Assembly (NCBI GenBank): GCA_019239975.1
Contig: JAFAZE010000026.1
Coordinates: 1-39,312 of the forward strand
Direction of reading: 5' to 3'
Length of the DNA: 39,312 nucleotides
From: Streptosporangiaceae bacterium
GTDB taxonomy: Bacteria; Actinomycetota; Actinomycetes; Streptosporangiales; Streptosporangiaceae
Shown here: positions 1 to 10,409 of the stretch, piece after piece
Position numbering within the stretch: position 1 is the stretch's first letter
Layout: every line of letters starts with the position of its first letter
Made by a program: the position numbers and the translations under genes
Notes under the pieces: model-generated
Told to the model about the DNA's origin: nothing
What the model saw: the letters and a program-made list of their open reading frames with translations, nothing else
Databases searched by the model: none

Positions 1-104
1 CCGAGCTTGCCGACGTCCTCGCCCATGATCAGCACCTTGGGGTCGGCTTCCAGCGCGCGGCGCAGCCCCTCGTTCAGCCCCCTGGACAGGGTGAGCTTCG
101 TCAT
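1..104 (-). CDS. 2-oxoacid dehydrogenase E1 component, beta subunit (N-terminal fragment, runs off the left edge)
   Basis: Only the first 34 or so codons are in the window. The translation begins MTKLTLSRGLNEGLRRAL and continues with a VLIMGEDVGKLG-like stretch, which is the typical N-terminus of the transketolase-like beta subunit of pyruvate or branched-chain 2-oxoacid dehydrogenase E1. With the alpha subunit it forms the heterotetramer that decarboxylates the 2-oxoacid using thiamine diphosphate. Its ATG overlaps the TGA of the alpha-subunit gene (ATGA), so the two are translationally coupled, alpha first. The substrate cannot be told from this fragment. Confidence 0.85.
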   Translation of the reverse strand, partial: MTKLTLSRGLNEGLRRALEADPKVLIMGEDVGKL

Positions 105-1210
105 CGTCCCGCCCCTTCCCCGAAGGAGTCCAGGTACTCGGCGTACCGCTGGCGCTCGCCGGCGAGGATCCGGTTCTGGCCGGCGTAGACGTGGTCGAAC
201 AGCGCCATGGGCGCCGGGTCCGGCATCGTCCGGCAGGCCTCCCTGACGCGCCCGCCGACCCGCTTGGCCTCGGCGTCGATCTCATCGAAGAAGCTTGGCT
301 CTGCCTGGCCGCTGCGGATGAGGTACGACTTGACCCGCTCGATGGGATCGCGCAGCTTCCACGTCTCGAGCTCGCTGGCCAGCCGGTACCTGGTCGGGTC
401 GTCCGTGGTCGTGTGCGCGCCCATGCGGTAGGTGAACGCCTCGATCAGCGTCGGGCCCTGGCCCTCGCGCGCGGCGCGCAGCGCCTTCCTGGTCACCGCG
501 TAGCAGGCCAGCACGTCGTTGCCGTCCACGCGCACGCCCGGGAAGCCGAAGCCGCGCGCCCGCTGGTACAGCGGGATGCGGCTCTGCCGCTCCAGCGGCT
601 CGGAGATCGCCCACTGGTTGTTCTGGCAGAAGAACACGACCGGCGCGTTGAACACCGATGCCCAGATGAACGCCTCGTTCACGTCGCCCTGGCTGGTGGC
701 GCCGTCGCCGAAGTACACGATGACCGCCTCGTCGTCGGCGCCGTCCCGCTGGATGCCCATGGCGTAGCCGGTGGCGTGCAGGGTCTGCGCGCCGATCACG
801 ATCGTGTACAGCTGGAACTTGTGCTCTTCGGGATTCCAGCCGCCGTGGCTGACGCCCCGGTAGAGTTCGAGCAGCTTCACCGGGTCGACGCCGCGGCACC
901 AGGCGACGCCGTGCTCGCGGTAGGTGGGGAACGCCATGTCCTTCGGGGACAGTGCGCGCCCCGAACCGATCTGGGCGGCCTCCTGGCCCAGCAGCGAGGC
1001 CCAGATGCCCAGTTCCCCCTGGCGCTGCAGCGAGATCGCCTCGGTGTCGATCCTGCGGACCAGGACCATGTCCCGGTACAGGCCTTTGAGGTCGACGTCG
1101 TCCAGCGGGTAATCGGGATGGCCGGTCCGCTCCCCTTCCGGGGTGAGCAGCTGGATGAGTTCGGTGTCTTGCGGTACGACGGTGGTCACAACGCCGGTCT
1201 CGACTGTCAC
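101..1210 (-). CDS. Thiamine-diphosphate-dependent 2-oxoacid dehydrogenase E1 component, alpha subunit
   Basis: This is a 369-residue protein of normal length for an alpha E1 subunit of the pyruvate or branched-chain 2-oxoacid dehydrogenase complex. The thiamine diphosphate motif starts at GDG168-170 (GDGATSQGDVNEA) and ends about 28 residues later in QNN. Upstream residues such as FPTYREHG and an HATGYAMG-like stretch also fit the family. I chose the GTG at 1210 because GAGAGGAG lies 6-8 bases before it; an ATG at 1249 would add 13 residues but lacks a comparable ribosome site. The gene is divergent from purS and overlaps the beta-subunit gene by four bases. Whether the complex uses pyruvate or branched-chain oxoacids is not decidable here. 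The nearby leucine/valine dehydrogenase gene makes a branched-chain role possible, but it is not linked in an operon. Confidence 0.93.
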   Translation of the reverse strand: MTVETGVVTTVVPQDTELIQLLTPEGERTGHPDYPLDDVDLKGLYRDMVLVRRIDTEAISLQRQGELGIWASLLGQEAAQIGSGRALSPKDMAFPTYREHGVAWCRGVDPVKLLELYRGVSHGGWNPEEHKFQLYTIVIGAQTLHATGYAMGIQRDGADDEAVIVYFGDGATSQGDVNEAFIWASVFNAPVVFFCQNNQWAISEPLERQSRIPLYQRARGFGFPGVRVDGNDVLACYAVTRKALRAAREGQGPTLIEAFTYRMGAHTTTDDPTRYRLASELETWKLRDPIERVKSYLIRSGQAEPSFFDEIDAEAKRVGGRVREACRTMPDPAPMALFDHVYAGQNRILAGERQRYAEYLDSFGEGAGR

Positions 1211-1383
1211 GTGCCACTCCTCTCGGTGGCCGGGCGGTGGGATCGCCATCGCCGGCCGGACGGGCTTCGCTGCCCTCGGCCTGTCGCGGAGCTGTACGCT
1301 TCATGGGCGCTCGCTGCCGTGGCCTGGACGTTTCAGTAGTTCACGCACCTGACGATATATGCCCTGTTTGCCCTGGAGGATAC
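1211..1383. promoter_or_regulatory. Divergent promoter region between E1 alpha and purS
   Basis: This 173-bp gap separates two divergent operons, so it must hold both promoters. The only AT-rich stretch is at 1352-1361 (ACGATATATG), which could supply a -10 element for purS. No convincing -35 hexamer, operator palindrome or riboswitch fold is visible. A GGAGGA ribosome site at 1375-1380 serves purS. Confidence 0.4.
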
Positions 1384-1674
1384 GTGGCCCGAGTGATCGT
1401 CGACGTCATGCTCAAGCCGGAGATCCACGACCCTCAGGGCGAGGCGGTCCTCGGCGCGTGTCACCGGCTCGGCTTTGGACAGGTCTCCGGGGTCCGGCAG
1501 GGCAAGCGGTTCGAGATCGAGATCGACGGCCCCGCCGGCGAGGCCTCGCTCGCCGCGATCGCGGGGCTGGCCGGGGAGCTGCTGGCCAACCCGGTGATCG
1601 AGGACTTCTCCGTGCACGCGGCGGAGTTACCGGGCCGCCGCCACTCGCCGGGTAGTCTGCGTGCGTGCGGATAG
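1384..1674 (+). CDS. purS: Phosphoribosylformylglycinamidine synthase subunit PurS
   Basis: PurS is the small dimeric subunit that holds the glutaminase PurQ and the synthetase PurL together in the fourth step of purine synthesis (FGAR to FGAM). The 96-residue product begins [20 protein letters not shown], a typical PurS start, and contains the conserved [14 protein letters not shown] strand. It starts at a GTG preceded by GGAGGA at 1375-1380. Family members are usually about 80 residues. The extra tail here (after DFSVHAAEL) is lineage-variable sequence that overlaps the start of purQ by ten bases, which implies translational coupling. Confidence 0.92.
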   Translation: MARVIVDVMLKPEIHDPQGEAVLGACHRLGFGQVSGVRQGKRFEIEIDGPAGEASLAAIAGLAGELLANPVIEDFSVHAAELPGRRHSPGSLRACG

Positions 1675-2342
1675 GCGTCGTCACGTTTCCCGGCTCGCTG
1701 GATGATCAGGACGCGGCCCGCGCCGTCCGCTACGCGGGGGCACGGCCGGTCAAGCTCTGGCACGCCGATCGCGACCTGCGCGGAGTCGACGCGGTGATCC
1801 TGCCCGGCGGCTTCTCCTACGGCGACTACCTGCGCTGCGGCGCGATCGCCCGGTTCTCCCCGGTGATGAGCGAGCTCGTTCCGGCGGCCCGGGCCGGGCT
1901 GCCCGTGCTGGGCATCTGCAACGGGTTCCAGATCCTCTGCGAGGCGCACCTGCTGCCGGGCGCGCTCACCAGGAACGCCGGGCTGCGTTTCATCACCCGC
2001 GATGTCCGGCTCACGGTGGAGAACACGCGGACCGCGTGGACGCGCGGCTACGGGGCCGGCCAGGAACTGACCATCCCGCTGAAGAGCGGCGAAGGAGCCT
2101 ACACCGCGGACGAGGCCACGCTCGACGAGCTGGAGGCCACCGGCCGGGTGGTGGTCCGCTACGCCGCGGGCGCCCCCAACGGCGCCGCCCGCGGCATCGC
2201 CGGCATCTGCGGCGAGACGGGCGGCGTCGTCGGGCTGATGCCGCACCCGGAGCACGCCATCGAGGCGCTGACCGGCCCCTCCGGGGACGGGCTCGGGTTC
2301 TTCGCCTCGGTGGCCGGCGCCTTCGCGAAGGCGGCGAGTTGA
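1665..2342 (+). CDS. purQ: Phosphoribosylformylglycinamidine synthase subunit PurQ (glutaminase)
   Basis: PurQ is the class I glutamine amidotransferase subunit that hydrolyses glutamine and channels ammonia to PurL. The 225-residue protein begins [14 protein letters not shown]. It carries the [11 protein letters not shown] oxyanion region, the nucleophile Cys85 in GICNGFQ, and the catalytic His194 and Glu196 in MPHPEHA. It starts at GTG 1665 inside the end of purS. Its stop codon falls at the front edge of the purL leader. Length and all active-site residues are normal, so it should be functional. Confidence 0.96.
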   Translation: MRIGVVTFPGSLDDQDAARAVRYAGARPVKLWHADRDLRGVDAVILPGGFSYGDYLRCGAIARFSPVMSELVPAARAGLPVLGICNGFQILCEAHLLPGALTRNAGLRFITRDVRLTVENTRTAWTRGYGAGQELTIPLKSGEGAYTADEATLDELEATGRVVVRYAAGAPNGAARGIAGICGETGGVVGLMPHPEHAIEALTGPSGDGLGFFASVAGAFAKAAS

Positions 2343-2386
2343 CCGGCACGAGCGAGGGGGAGGAAAGCGCCCCGGAGGCGAGCGAG

Positions 2387-4630
<2,244 letters not shown>

Positions 4631-4667
4631 GTGACAGGTAAGCGAGCCGGAGGGCGCGGGAGGCAGA

Positions 4668-5036
4668 GTGCCAGCACGGAGGCAACCGGATCCGCTCGGC
4701 CCTGGCAGCGTGGCGGAGGTCGGCGGCGCGCTCGACCGTGACGACGCCCCGCCGGCCGCGGCGCTGCGAACCGCGGTCCGGTACCTGCTCGAGACGCTCG
4801 CGGAGCGCGCCCCCGGCAAGGCGGTGGAGGTGCGCGTGCCGCCGGTGGCGGCGGTTCAGTGCGTGCCGGGGCCGGCGCACACCCGGGGCACGCCGCCGAA
4901 CGTCGTCGAGACCGACCCGGTCACCTGGTTCCGGCTCGCGACCGGGCGGCTCGGCTGGGCGGCCGCGGTCGGCGCGGGGGCCGTACGGGCCAGCGGCGCG
5001 CGGGCCGATCTGTCCGCGTACCTTCCGCTGGCCTGA
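4668..5036 (+). CDS. Bacterial SCP2-like (sterol carrier family) protein between purL and purF
   Basis: This is a 122-residue protein resembling the short bacterial sterol-carrier-protein-like family seen in the purL-purF interval of actinobacteria. The recognisable features are an N-terminal helix rich in Ala and Leu (AAALRTAVRYLLETLAERAPG), a strand with VEVRVPPVAAVQCV, and the C-terminal VVETDPVTWFRLATGRLGW. The DPxTWxxLATGR-type signature is characteristic of the SCP2 fold, a small hydrophobic pocket. The start is GTG 4668, preceded by GGGAGG. It sits 37 bases after purL and 17 bases before purF, so it is probably part of the operon. What it binds is unknown, and no direct role in purine synthesis has been shown that I know of. 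Confidence 0.75.
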   Translation: MPARRQPDPLGPGSVAEVGGALDRDDAPPAAALRTAVRYLLETLAERAPGKAVEVRVPPVAAVQCVPGPAHTRGTPPNVVETDPVTWFRLATGRLGWAAAVGAGAVRASGARADLSAYLPLA

Positions 5037-5053
5037 GCAAATACACTGTCGTC

Positions 5054-6643
5054 GTGGCCAAGCCCGACGGGCGTCTCACGGACGAGCTCGATCCCACCGA
5101 CCGGCCGCCGCGGGACGCCTGCGGCGTTTTCGGTGTCTGGGCACCCGGGGAAGACGTCGCCAAGCTCGCCTACTACGGTCTGCACGCGCTCCAGCACAGG
5201 GGCCAGGAATCCGCCGGAATCGCGGTCAGCGATGGCGGGCGCATCGTCGTGCACAAGGAGATGGGCCTGGTGGCCCAGGTGTTCGACGAGCCGTCCCTCA
5301 CCGCGCTGCGCGGCTACATCGCGGTGGCGCACTGCCGGTACTCCACGAGCGGCGCGTCGGTATGGGCCAACGCCCAGCCGACCTTCCGGTCCACGCCGGC
5401 GGTGAGCATCGCGCTCGGGCACAACGGCAACCTGACCAACACCCGTGAGCTGGCCCGGCTGCTGGCCGCGCAGCCCGGGCACGGCGCGATTCGTGAGCAC
5501 CGTCCGGTACCGGCTGACGAGCACGGGCCCGGTGCCCGTGCGAGCGGCCGGTGGCCCGAAGGGCATCCCGGACGGCGCGAACATCCGGGCATGACCGCCA
5601 CGTCCGACACGGACGTGCTGACCGAGTTGTTCGCGTCCGGCGAGCCCCGTCCTGACGGGGACGGAACCGGCGTCGAGGAGGCGGCCGCCCGGGTGCTGCC
5701 GCTCGTCCGGGGTGCCTACTCGCTGGTGTTCATGGACGAGCAGACGCTGTACGCGGCGCGTGACCCGCATGGCTTCCGGCCGCTGGTGCTCGGCCGCCTG
5801 GGCGGCGGCGCCGCATCCGGCTGGGTGGTGGCGAGCGAGACCGCGGCGCTGGACATCGTCGGCGCCACGTTCGTGCGGGAGGTGCTGCCGGGCGAGCTGA
5901 TCACGATCGACGAGCGAGGCGTCCGCTCGTCGGTCTTCGCGCCGCCCTCGCCGAACGGGTGCCTGTTCGAGTACGTCTACCTGGCCCGGCCGGACACCAC
6001 GATCGCGGGGCGCGGCGTGCACGCGACGAGGGTGCAGATCGGGCGCACGCTCGCCGCCGAGCACCCGGCGGAAGCCGACCTGGTGATCCCCGTCCCGGAG
6101 TCGGGCACGCCGGCCGCGATCGGTTACGCCGAGGCGAGCGGCATTCCCTACGGCCAGGGCCTGGTGAAGAACTCCTACGTCGGCAGGACCTTCATCCAGC
6201 CCAGCCAGACCATCAGGCAGCGCGGCATCCGGCTCAAGCTCAACCCGCTGCGCGACATCATCGCGGGCCGCAGGATCGTGGTCGTCGACGACTCCATCGT
6301 CCGCGGGAACACCCAGCGCGCGATCGTGACGATGCTGCGCGAGGCGGGCGCCGCGCAGGTACACGTCCGGATCGCGAGCCCGCCGGTGGCCTGGCCGTGC
6401 TTCTACGGCATCGATTTCGCCACCCGTGAGGAACTCATCGCCGGGAACCACACGCCGGCGCAGATCCGCGCCTCCATCGGCGCCGACTCGCTCGGCTACG
6501 TGTCACTGGAGGGGCTGACCGCCGCGACCACCCTCCCCGCGGGCAGCCTGTGCCGGGCGTGCTTCGACGGCCGGTACCCGGTACCGGTGGCCGACCGGGA
6601 ACGCGGGAAGGGCGTGCTGGAGCCGTTGCCCCTGCGCGGCTGA
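5054..6643 (+). CDS. purF: Amidophosphoribosyltransferase PurF
   Basis: PurF catalyses the first committed step of purine synthesis, transferring glutamine ammonia to PRPP. The 529-residue protein has a short propeptide before the N-terminal nucleophile Cys23 (DACGVFGVW), followed by YYGLHALQHRGQESAGIAVS and the GHNGNL glutamine-site motif. The PRPP loop VVVVDDSIVRGNT lies near residues 408-420. Four cysteines (303, 449, 500 and 503) match the positions that bind the 4Fe-4S cluster in Bacillus-type PurF. The start is taken as GTG 5054 because it gives the usual short propeptide; no clear ribosome site precedes it, so a start a few codons upstream is possible. A stretch rich in Pro, Gly, His and Arg at about residues 138-176 looks like a surface insertion in the glutaminase domain. 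Confidence 0.95.
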   Translation: MAKPDGRLTDELDPTDRPPRDACGVFGVWAPGEDVAKLAYYGLHALQHRGQESAGIAVSDGGRIVVHKEMGLVAQVFDEPSLTALRGYIAVAHCRYSTSGASVWANAQPTFRSTPAVSIALGHNGNLTNTRELARLLAAQPGHGAIREHRPVPADEHGPGARASGRWPEGHPGRREHPGMTATSDTDVLTELFASGEPRPDGDGTGVEEAAARVLPLVRGAYSLVFMDEQTLYAARDPHGFRPLVLGRLGGGAASGWVVASETAALDIVGATFVREVLPGELITIDERGVRSSVFAPPSPNGCLFEYVYLARPDTTIAGRGVHATRVQIGRTLAAEHPAEADLVIPVPESGTPAAIGYAEASGIPYGQGLVKNSYVGRTFIQPSQTIRQRGIRLKLNPLRDIIAGRRIVVVDDSIVRGNTQRAIVTMLREAGAAQVHVRIASPPVAWPCFYGIDFATREELIAGNHTPAQIRASIGADSLGYVSLEGLTAATTLPAGSLCRACFDGRYPVPVADRERGKGVLEPLPLRG

Positions 6644-6707
6644 ACGCCTGAACGCGGCTCGCCAGCGCTTCACGAGAGCGGCGCGGCCAGAAAGCGAGAG
6701 CGGCGCG

Positions 6708-6726
6708 ACCGGAGACGCACTCCGGT
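6708..6726. terminator. Hairpin between convergent purF and DUF3073 gene
   Basis: A perfect 7-bp stem (ACCGGAG / CTCCGGT) with a 5-base loop lies 64 bases after the purF stop and 44 bases after the DUF3073 stop on the other strand. It has no T-tract on either side, as is common in high-GC actinobacteria. It could end transcription from both sides. Confidence 0.5.
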
Positions 6727-6770
6727 CCCTCCGGATGCTCAGGCGGCGCCGGACGGCTCAGAGCCCGCGG

Positions 6771-7034
6771 CTAACGGCCGGACTTGTACCAGGCTTCCTC
6801 GTCGCCGTCCCGATCCCCGTCCCCGGCGTCGTCTTCGTCCCCGGCGTCATCCTCGGCGTCGTCGTCATCGCCGTATTCGGAGTGTCCGTCGCGGCGGGCA
6901 TCGTAGTCACCGTCCCGGTCCGCCCGCGCCGCGTCCAGCTCCGCACGCAGCCGGTCAAGGTCCGTGCCGCCGCTGTTGTACTTGAGCTGGCGAGCAACCT
7001 TCACCTGCTTGGCCTTGGCTCGGCCGCGCCCCAT
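6771..7034 (-). CDS. DUF3073 family protein
   Basis: This 87-residue protein begins MGRGRAKAKQVKVARQLKYNS, the hallmark of the actinobacterial DUF3073 family. The rest is strikingly acidic, with runs of Asp and Glu between residues 45 and 80, and it ends AWYKSGR. The ATG at 7034 has GAGGGGG eight bases upstream; a longer frame starting at 7076 adds unrelated residues. The function is unknown. The basic head and acidic tail suggest a nucleic-acid- or ribosome-associated role, but that is inference. Family members usually lie convergent to purM; here the convergent neighbour is purF. Confidence 0.88.
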   Translation of the reverse strand: MGRGRAKAKQVKVARQLKYNSGGTDLDRLRAELDAARADRDGDYDARRDGHSEYGDDDDAEDDAGDEDDAGDGDRDGDEEAWYKSGR

Positions 7035-7076
7035 TGGCTCGACCCCCTCGAACGTCCGGAGCCGCTGCGGCCCCAC

Positions 7077-7233
7077 GATGCCTATGTCGCTGGCTATCCG
7101 TATGACACACAGAATCGCCGTAGATCCCCCTCGGGGAACTCGGCGCGCGCCAGCATCCGTACAGGTATAACCGTACCCGGTTTGCGGCGCTGATGCCTAC
7201 GCCGATCTTCAGAGGCTCCATCCGCGCGACCCC
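7077..7233. other. Gap between DUF3073 gene and amino acid dehydrogenase gene
   Basis: The 199 bases between the DUF3073 start at 7034 and the dehydrogenase stop at 7234 hold no convincing gene. The short frames here are GC-rich shadows. A GGTTATACC-like stretch on the minus strand near 7165-7175 could belong to the DUF3073 promoter. No terminator for the dehydrogenase is obvious. Confidence 0.35.
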
Positions 7234-8337
7234 TTACTGACACGGCAGCCACAGACCGCGAAGCCGTCCCACGTCCGCGATCCTGCGCTCGGCCAGCCGG
7301 TCGGCGGCCACCGACGGCGGCACGCTCTCCGCGTCCGCGAGCGCGAAGATCCTGGCCGTGGTGCCGAAGATCTGTTCCGCGCGGTCCCGGGCCCGCTCGA
7401 AGCTGAAGCCCGCCAGCTCGCCGGCGACCTGGATCACGCCGCCCGCGTTGACCACGTAGTCGGGAGCGTAGAGGATGCCGCGGTCGGCGAGGAGCTTCTC
7501 GACGCCGGGATGGGCGAGCTGGTTGTTGGCGCCACCGCAGACGATCTTCGCCTTCATCGCCGCGACGGTCTCCTCCGACAGGGTGCCGCCGAGCGCGCAG
7601 GGAGACAGGATGTCGAGGTCCGCCGCCGCCAGCTCGGCGGTGCTCCGCGCGACACGCACGCCGGGGTGCCGGGCGAGCACCCGCCGCACCGCGGCCTCGC
7701 TGACATCGCCGATGGTGACCTCGGCGCCGGCCTCGATCAGGTGGCCGACGAGCCGGTGACCGACCTTGCCGACGCCCTCCACGCCCACGCGGCGGCCGGC
7801 CAGGCCGGCATCGCCCCAGGCATGCTCGGCCGCGGCGCGCATCCCGTGGAACACCCCGAGCGCGGTGAGCACTCCCGAGTCGCCCGCGCCGCCGTTGGCC
7901 GGCGTACGGCCGGTGACGAACCGGCACTCCCGCGCGATGACGTCCATGTCCTCGCTGCGGGTGCCCACGTCACAGGCGGTGATGTAACGGCCGCCGAGGG
8001 AGGCGACGAACCTGCCGTAGGCGCGCAGCAGCGGCTCGCTCCTGAGCTGGCCCGGGTCGCCTATGATCACCGCCTTGCCGCCGCCGTGGTCAAGCCCGGC
8101 GAGCGCGTTCTTGTAGCTCATGGCCCTGGACAGCCTGAGCACGTCGGCGAGGGCGTCGTCCTCGGACGGGTAGGGGAAGAACCGGGTCCCGCCGAGCGAG
8201 GGCCCGAGCTCGGTGGAATGGACAGCGATAATCGCCCGCAGCCCGCTCCGCCTGTCCTGGCAGAAGACGACCTGCTCGTGGTCGGCCTGGCCGGTGGTGC
8301 CGACGGCCTCCTGTGGCATGGCGAACACGTTTGTCAC
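7234..8337 (-). CDS. vdh: Leucine/valine-type amino acid dehydrogenase (Glu/Leu/Phe/Val dehydrogenase family)
   Basis: This 367-residue enzyme catalyses NAD-dependent oxidative deamination of a branched-chain amino acid to its 2-oxoacid. The N-terminal substrate domain carries [10 protein letters not shown] and the catalytic lysines in [19 protein letters not shown]. The Rossmann domain starts at about residue 175 with [12 protein letters not shown], and the dimer-end motif [15 protein letters not shown] is present. It starts at GTG 8337. A GGAG lies about 13 bases upstream, rather far, so a nearby start such as the in-frame ATG seven codons on is also possible. The order DUF3073, dehydrogenase, orphan, bldC matches the Streptomyces valine dehydrogenase locus, which is why vdh is suggested. 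Substrate preference between valine and leucine cannot be read from sequence. Confidence 0.9.
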   Translation of the reverse strand: MTNVFAMPQEAVGTTGQADHEQVVFCQDRRSGLRAIIAVHSTELGPSLGGTRFFPYPSEDDALADVLRLSRAMSYKNALAGLDHGGGKAVIIGDPGQLRSEPLLRAYGRFVASLGGRYITACDVGTRSEDMDVIARECRFVTGRTPANGGAGDSGVLTALGVFHGMRAAAEHAWGDAGLAGRRVGVEGVGKVGHRLVGHLIEAGAEVTIGDVSEAAVRRVLARHPGVRVARSTAELAAADLDILSPCALGGTLSEETVAAMKAKIVCGGANNQLAHPGVEKLLADRGILYAPDYVVNAGGVIQVAGELAGFSFERARDRAEQIFGTTARIFALADAESVPPSVAADRLAERRIADVGRLRGLWLPCQ

Positions 8338-8505
8338 TGTGGTGACCCATCTCCGTCAGATCCCGTTCCTCCTTGGACGGGAGGCTGCAGTCAGCCTAGT
8401 TCCCGCGGCTCGCGGCACGCGCAGGCTCGCGCAGCCGTCCCGCGAGGATGTCTCGTTATCGTCAGGATCACCCGCGGCGGCGGCCAGCTATGTCACCATG
8501 CGGGC

Positions 8506-9393
8506 ATGGTGCCTTACGCCGCGTATCTCCGCATCTACGAGCCGCTGTCCGCGTTCACCGAACCGCACCGGTCGCGGTGGGCGGCCTACGCGGCGTCGGA
8601 GTCCCGGCCACGCCGGATGAACGCGCTCGCGGAGGAGTACACCGAGGCGCTGCGCCGGGTAGCGGCCGTGCCCCCCCTCGTCCTGCCGGAACGGGAAAGC
8701 GAGCACGCCTACATCCGGTGGGCGGAGGGCGTCACCTACATCTGCCCGTGGCAGACACGGCTGCGTTCCTGGCTCGCGTTCAGCCGCCTTCGCGCCACGA
8801 CGTGGCCGCTCGCGGACGCCTTCGCTCCCCGGCACGCGGAACCGGCGGCCATCGCGTTCGCCCGGTCCGCCGGCGAACTGGCCTCGTCCCGCGTTCACAT
8901 TCTGACCAGCATCTGGGCCGTGCCCCTGACCTGGTTCGTTCCGTTCGCCGCGACGGAGCGGTGGCTCGCGCTCGGTCCTGCTCGCAGGCGGGGCCGCATG
9001 CCGGCCACGCGCGCGCTCGTCTACGCGACGACGATGTCCCAGGCGCGCCGGAGGGTAGCGGGCGGCCTGGCCGCCGTGCGCGGCGCGATCCGGGCGCTTC
9101 CCGCCACCGGGGACCATGACGAGCTGCGCCGTGACTCGCTGCGCACCGAGGCGGAGCTGGCCGAGCTCGGAAGGTGGCTGGCGGAGTTCCACCCCTACTC
9201 GCTCGCCGAGCTCGACTACGGCGGCCTGGTCCGGCTGATGAGCGACGAGGCGCTGTGCGGCGACGAATCGGTGGCCGAGATCGCCGCGGCCGTCGGCGCG
9301 CTCGCCCGGCGCGAATGGGAGCTGGCGGCGGCGATGCACGGCAGGGCACTGGCGCGCTGGCAATCCTTGCGGGCCACCGAGTTCGCCAACTGA
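8506..9393 (+). CDS. Conserved actinobacterial protein of unknown function upstream of bldC
   Basis: The 295-residue product starts at ATG 8506 (MVPYAAYLRIYEPLSAF). I do not recognise a domain. It is mostly predicted helix, with many Arg, Ala and Leu, a Trp-rich segment (WAEGVTYICPWQTRLRSWLAF) near residues 75-95, and a possible short hydrophobic segment SIWAVPLTWFVPFAA near 140-155. There is no signal peptide. The frame is open far upstream over the dehydrogenase gene, but that part is antisense shadow. The gene is divergent from the amino acid dehydrogenase and lies 281 bases before bldC, an order kept in Streptomyces. That suggests a conserved cytoplasmic or membrane-peripheral protein, but no role is assigned. 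Confidence 0.75.
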   Translation: MVPYAAYLRIYEPLSAFTEPHRSRWAAYAASESRPRRMNALAEEYTEALRRVAAVPPLVLPERESEHAYIRWAEGVTYICPWQTRLRSWLAFSRLRATTWPLADAFAPRHAEPAAIAFARSAGELASSRVHILTSIWAVPLTWFVPFAATERWLALGPARRRGRMPATRALVYATTMSQARRRVAGGLAAVRGAIRALPATGDHDELRRDSLRTEAELAELGRWLAEFHPYSLAELDYGGLVRLMSDEALCGDESVAEIAAAVGALARREWELAAAMHGRALARWQSLRATEFAN

Positions 9394-9602
9394 GGACGGG
9401 CCGCGGGTCCGCGGGCACTGTTTCCGAATTTCTGAGTCCTGGCCTGATGCGACGATAAGTATCGCTAGACTCACCCTGAGTGACGCTGATCCAGGGAGCA
9501 ACACGGCATCCCACAACAGAAACCTCGCATCAGGTGGTCGACTTGTCACCGCCAGTGATGGCAATATGGTCTCCGAGGGCCATAAAGGACATCCCCGACA
9601 GC

Positions 9603-9621
9603 CTCCGCGCGGGGCGCGGAG
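9603..9621. promoter_or_regulatory. Hairpin and possible promoter upstream of bldC
   Basis: An 8-bp perfect stem (CTCCGCGC / GCGCGGAG, 3-base loop) stands about 50 bases before bldC. It could end the upstream orphan transcript or shape the bldC leader. A TAGGAT that fits a -10 element follows at 9636-9641, without a clear -35. A short palindrome ACTCA-CCC-TGAGT lies at 9469-9481 further upstream and may be an operator. The 281-bp leader between 9394 and 9674 contains no other gene. Confidence 0.4.
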
Positions 9622-9674
9622 TAAAACTAGACACATAGGATCGCTACACCGGTCCAGGAGGAGAGGCCGCACAC

Positions 9675-9878
9675 ATGTCCGCACGCACACCCGAAGCCGA
9701 GCCACTGCTGACGCCCGCGGAGGTCGCGACGATGTTTCGTGTCGACCCCAAGACCGTCACGCGGTGGGCGAAGGCCGGGAAGCTAACATCCATCCGCACG
9801 CTGGGGGGGCACCGGCGATACCGGGAGACTGAGGTCCGTGCTCTGCTCGCGGGAATCCCGCAGCAGCGCTCCGAGTAA
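9675..9878 (+). CDS. bldC: Developmental transcriptional regulator BldC
   Basis: BldC is a small MerR-like DNA-binding protein that binds head-to-tail on direct repeats and delays entry into development in Streptomyces. The 67-residue product is almost identical to Streptomyces BldC from memory: EPLLTPAEVATMFRVDPKTV, WAKAGKLTSIRTLGGHRRYR and the tail ALLAGIPQQRSE. It consists of a single winged helix-turn-helix with no effector domain. The ribosome site AGGAGGAG at 9656-9663 precedes the ATG by about 11 bases. It is a single-gene unit. Confidence 0.97.
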   Translation: MSARTPEAEPLLTPAEVATMFRVDPKTVTRWAKAGKLTSIRTLGGHRRYRETEVRALLAGIPQQRSE

Positions 9879-10332
9879 CCAGCCGCCGTGTCCACGTGGC
9901 AGGAGCCGGGACGGCACTCGCCCGGCGTGGGGCCTGCATCGCGGGAACGGCGGAGTTCGTCCAGCCACATGGGGGGTCGGCCCCGGTTGCGGGGATCTTG
10001 TCCCGTCAGCGGCGATGCCGGGCACGCGCCCGGCGCGCTCCGCGAGCTCACTGCACCGCCGGGGCCGGTCCGGATTATCTACAGGGACGAAGCGTAACCG
10101 CAGCGTGCCCGTCGCGGCACGCGCTTCGAGCATGCACTGAAGTGTTACGGGAGTGTTATACCCCGAGCGCGAGGCGGCGCTGCCGACGGGGGAGGGTCGC
10201 ACGCCGGCGGATCACCCGGCCTTCGCCCGGTGACCGCATACCGGCGGTAAGCAGGTCCACAGCTTCGTCGCAGGTTCTCGCCAGGAACCCGTGCAAGCAT
10301 CGAGTGCCGTGGGGGATTTCCCCTCCCGCGAC
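9879..10332. other. Intergenic region between bldC and mscL with no supported gene
   Basis: About 450 bases after bldC carry several overlapping open frames, but all have the low-complexity Arg/Pro/Ala composition of GC-rich shadows and none has a family motif. A short AT-richer stretch (AGTGTTACGGGAGTGTTAT) at 10140-10158 is the only notable composition change. The two hairpins at its right end are listed separately. A small RNA cannot be excluded. Confidence 0.4.
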
Positions 10333-10373
10333 GTCTGGGCTCGGGACGGCCAGGCCCCGGTCCGAGCCCAGAC
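10333..10373. terminator. 12-bp perfect hairpin downstream of mscL
   Basis: GTCTGGGCTCGG at 10333-10344 pairs perfectly with CCGAGCCCAGAC at 10362-10373 across a 17-base loop. It lies about 40 bases beyond the mscL stop and also faces the end of bldC, so it may work in both directions. No T-tract is present. Confidence 0.55.
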
Positions 10374-10382
10374 ATCAAGATG

Positions 10383-10406
10383 CCCCGCGGCCTCCGGGCT
10401 GCGGGG
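10383..10406 (-). terminator. 10-bp hairpin immediately after the mscL stop
   Basis: CCCCGCGGCC and GGCTGCGGGG form a 10-bp stem with one G-T wobble and a 4-base loop. It starts four bases after the mscL stop codon on the minus strand. This compact GC-rich stem is a likely terminator, with the second hairpin at 10333-10373 as backup. Confidence 0.6.
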
Positions 10407-10409
10407 ACG

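Noticed and set aside
191..1339. Long plus-strand frame antisense to E1 alpha.
   Set aside because: Its composition (Arg, Ala, Gly, Val) is that of a GC-rich shadow and it has no domain; E1 alpha on the minus strand is certain.
5466..5590. Pro/Gly/His/Arg-rich stretch in PurF looked like an inserted element.
   Set aside because: The total length (529 residues) is within the range of actinobacterial PurF and all catalytic and cluster residues are intact, so it is probably a variable surface loop.
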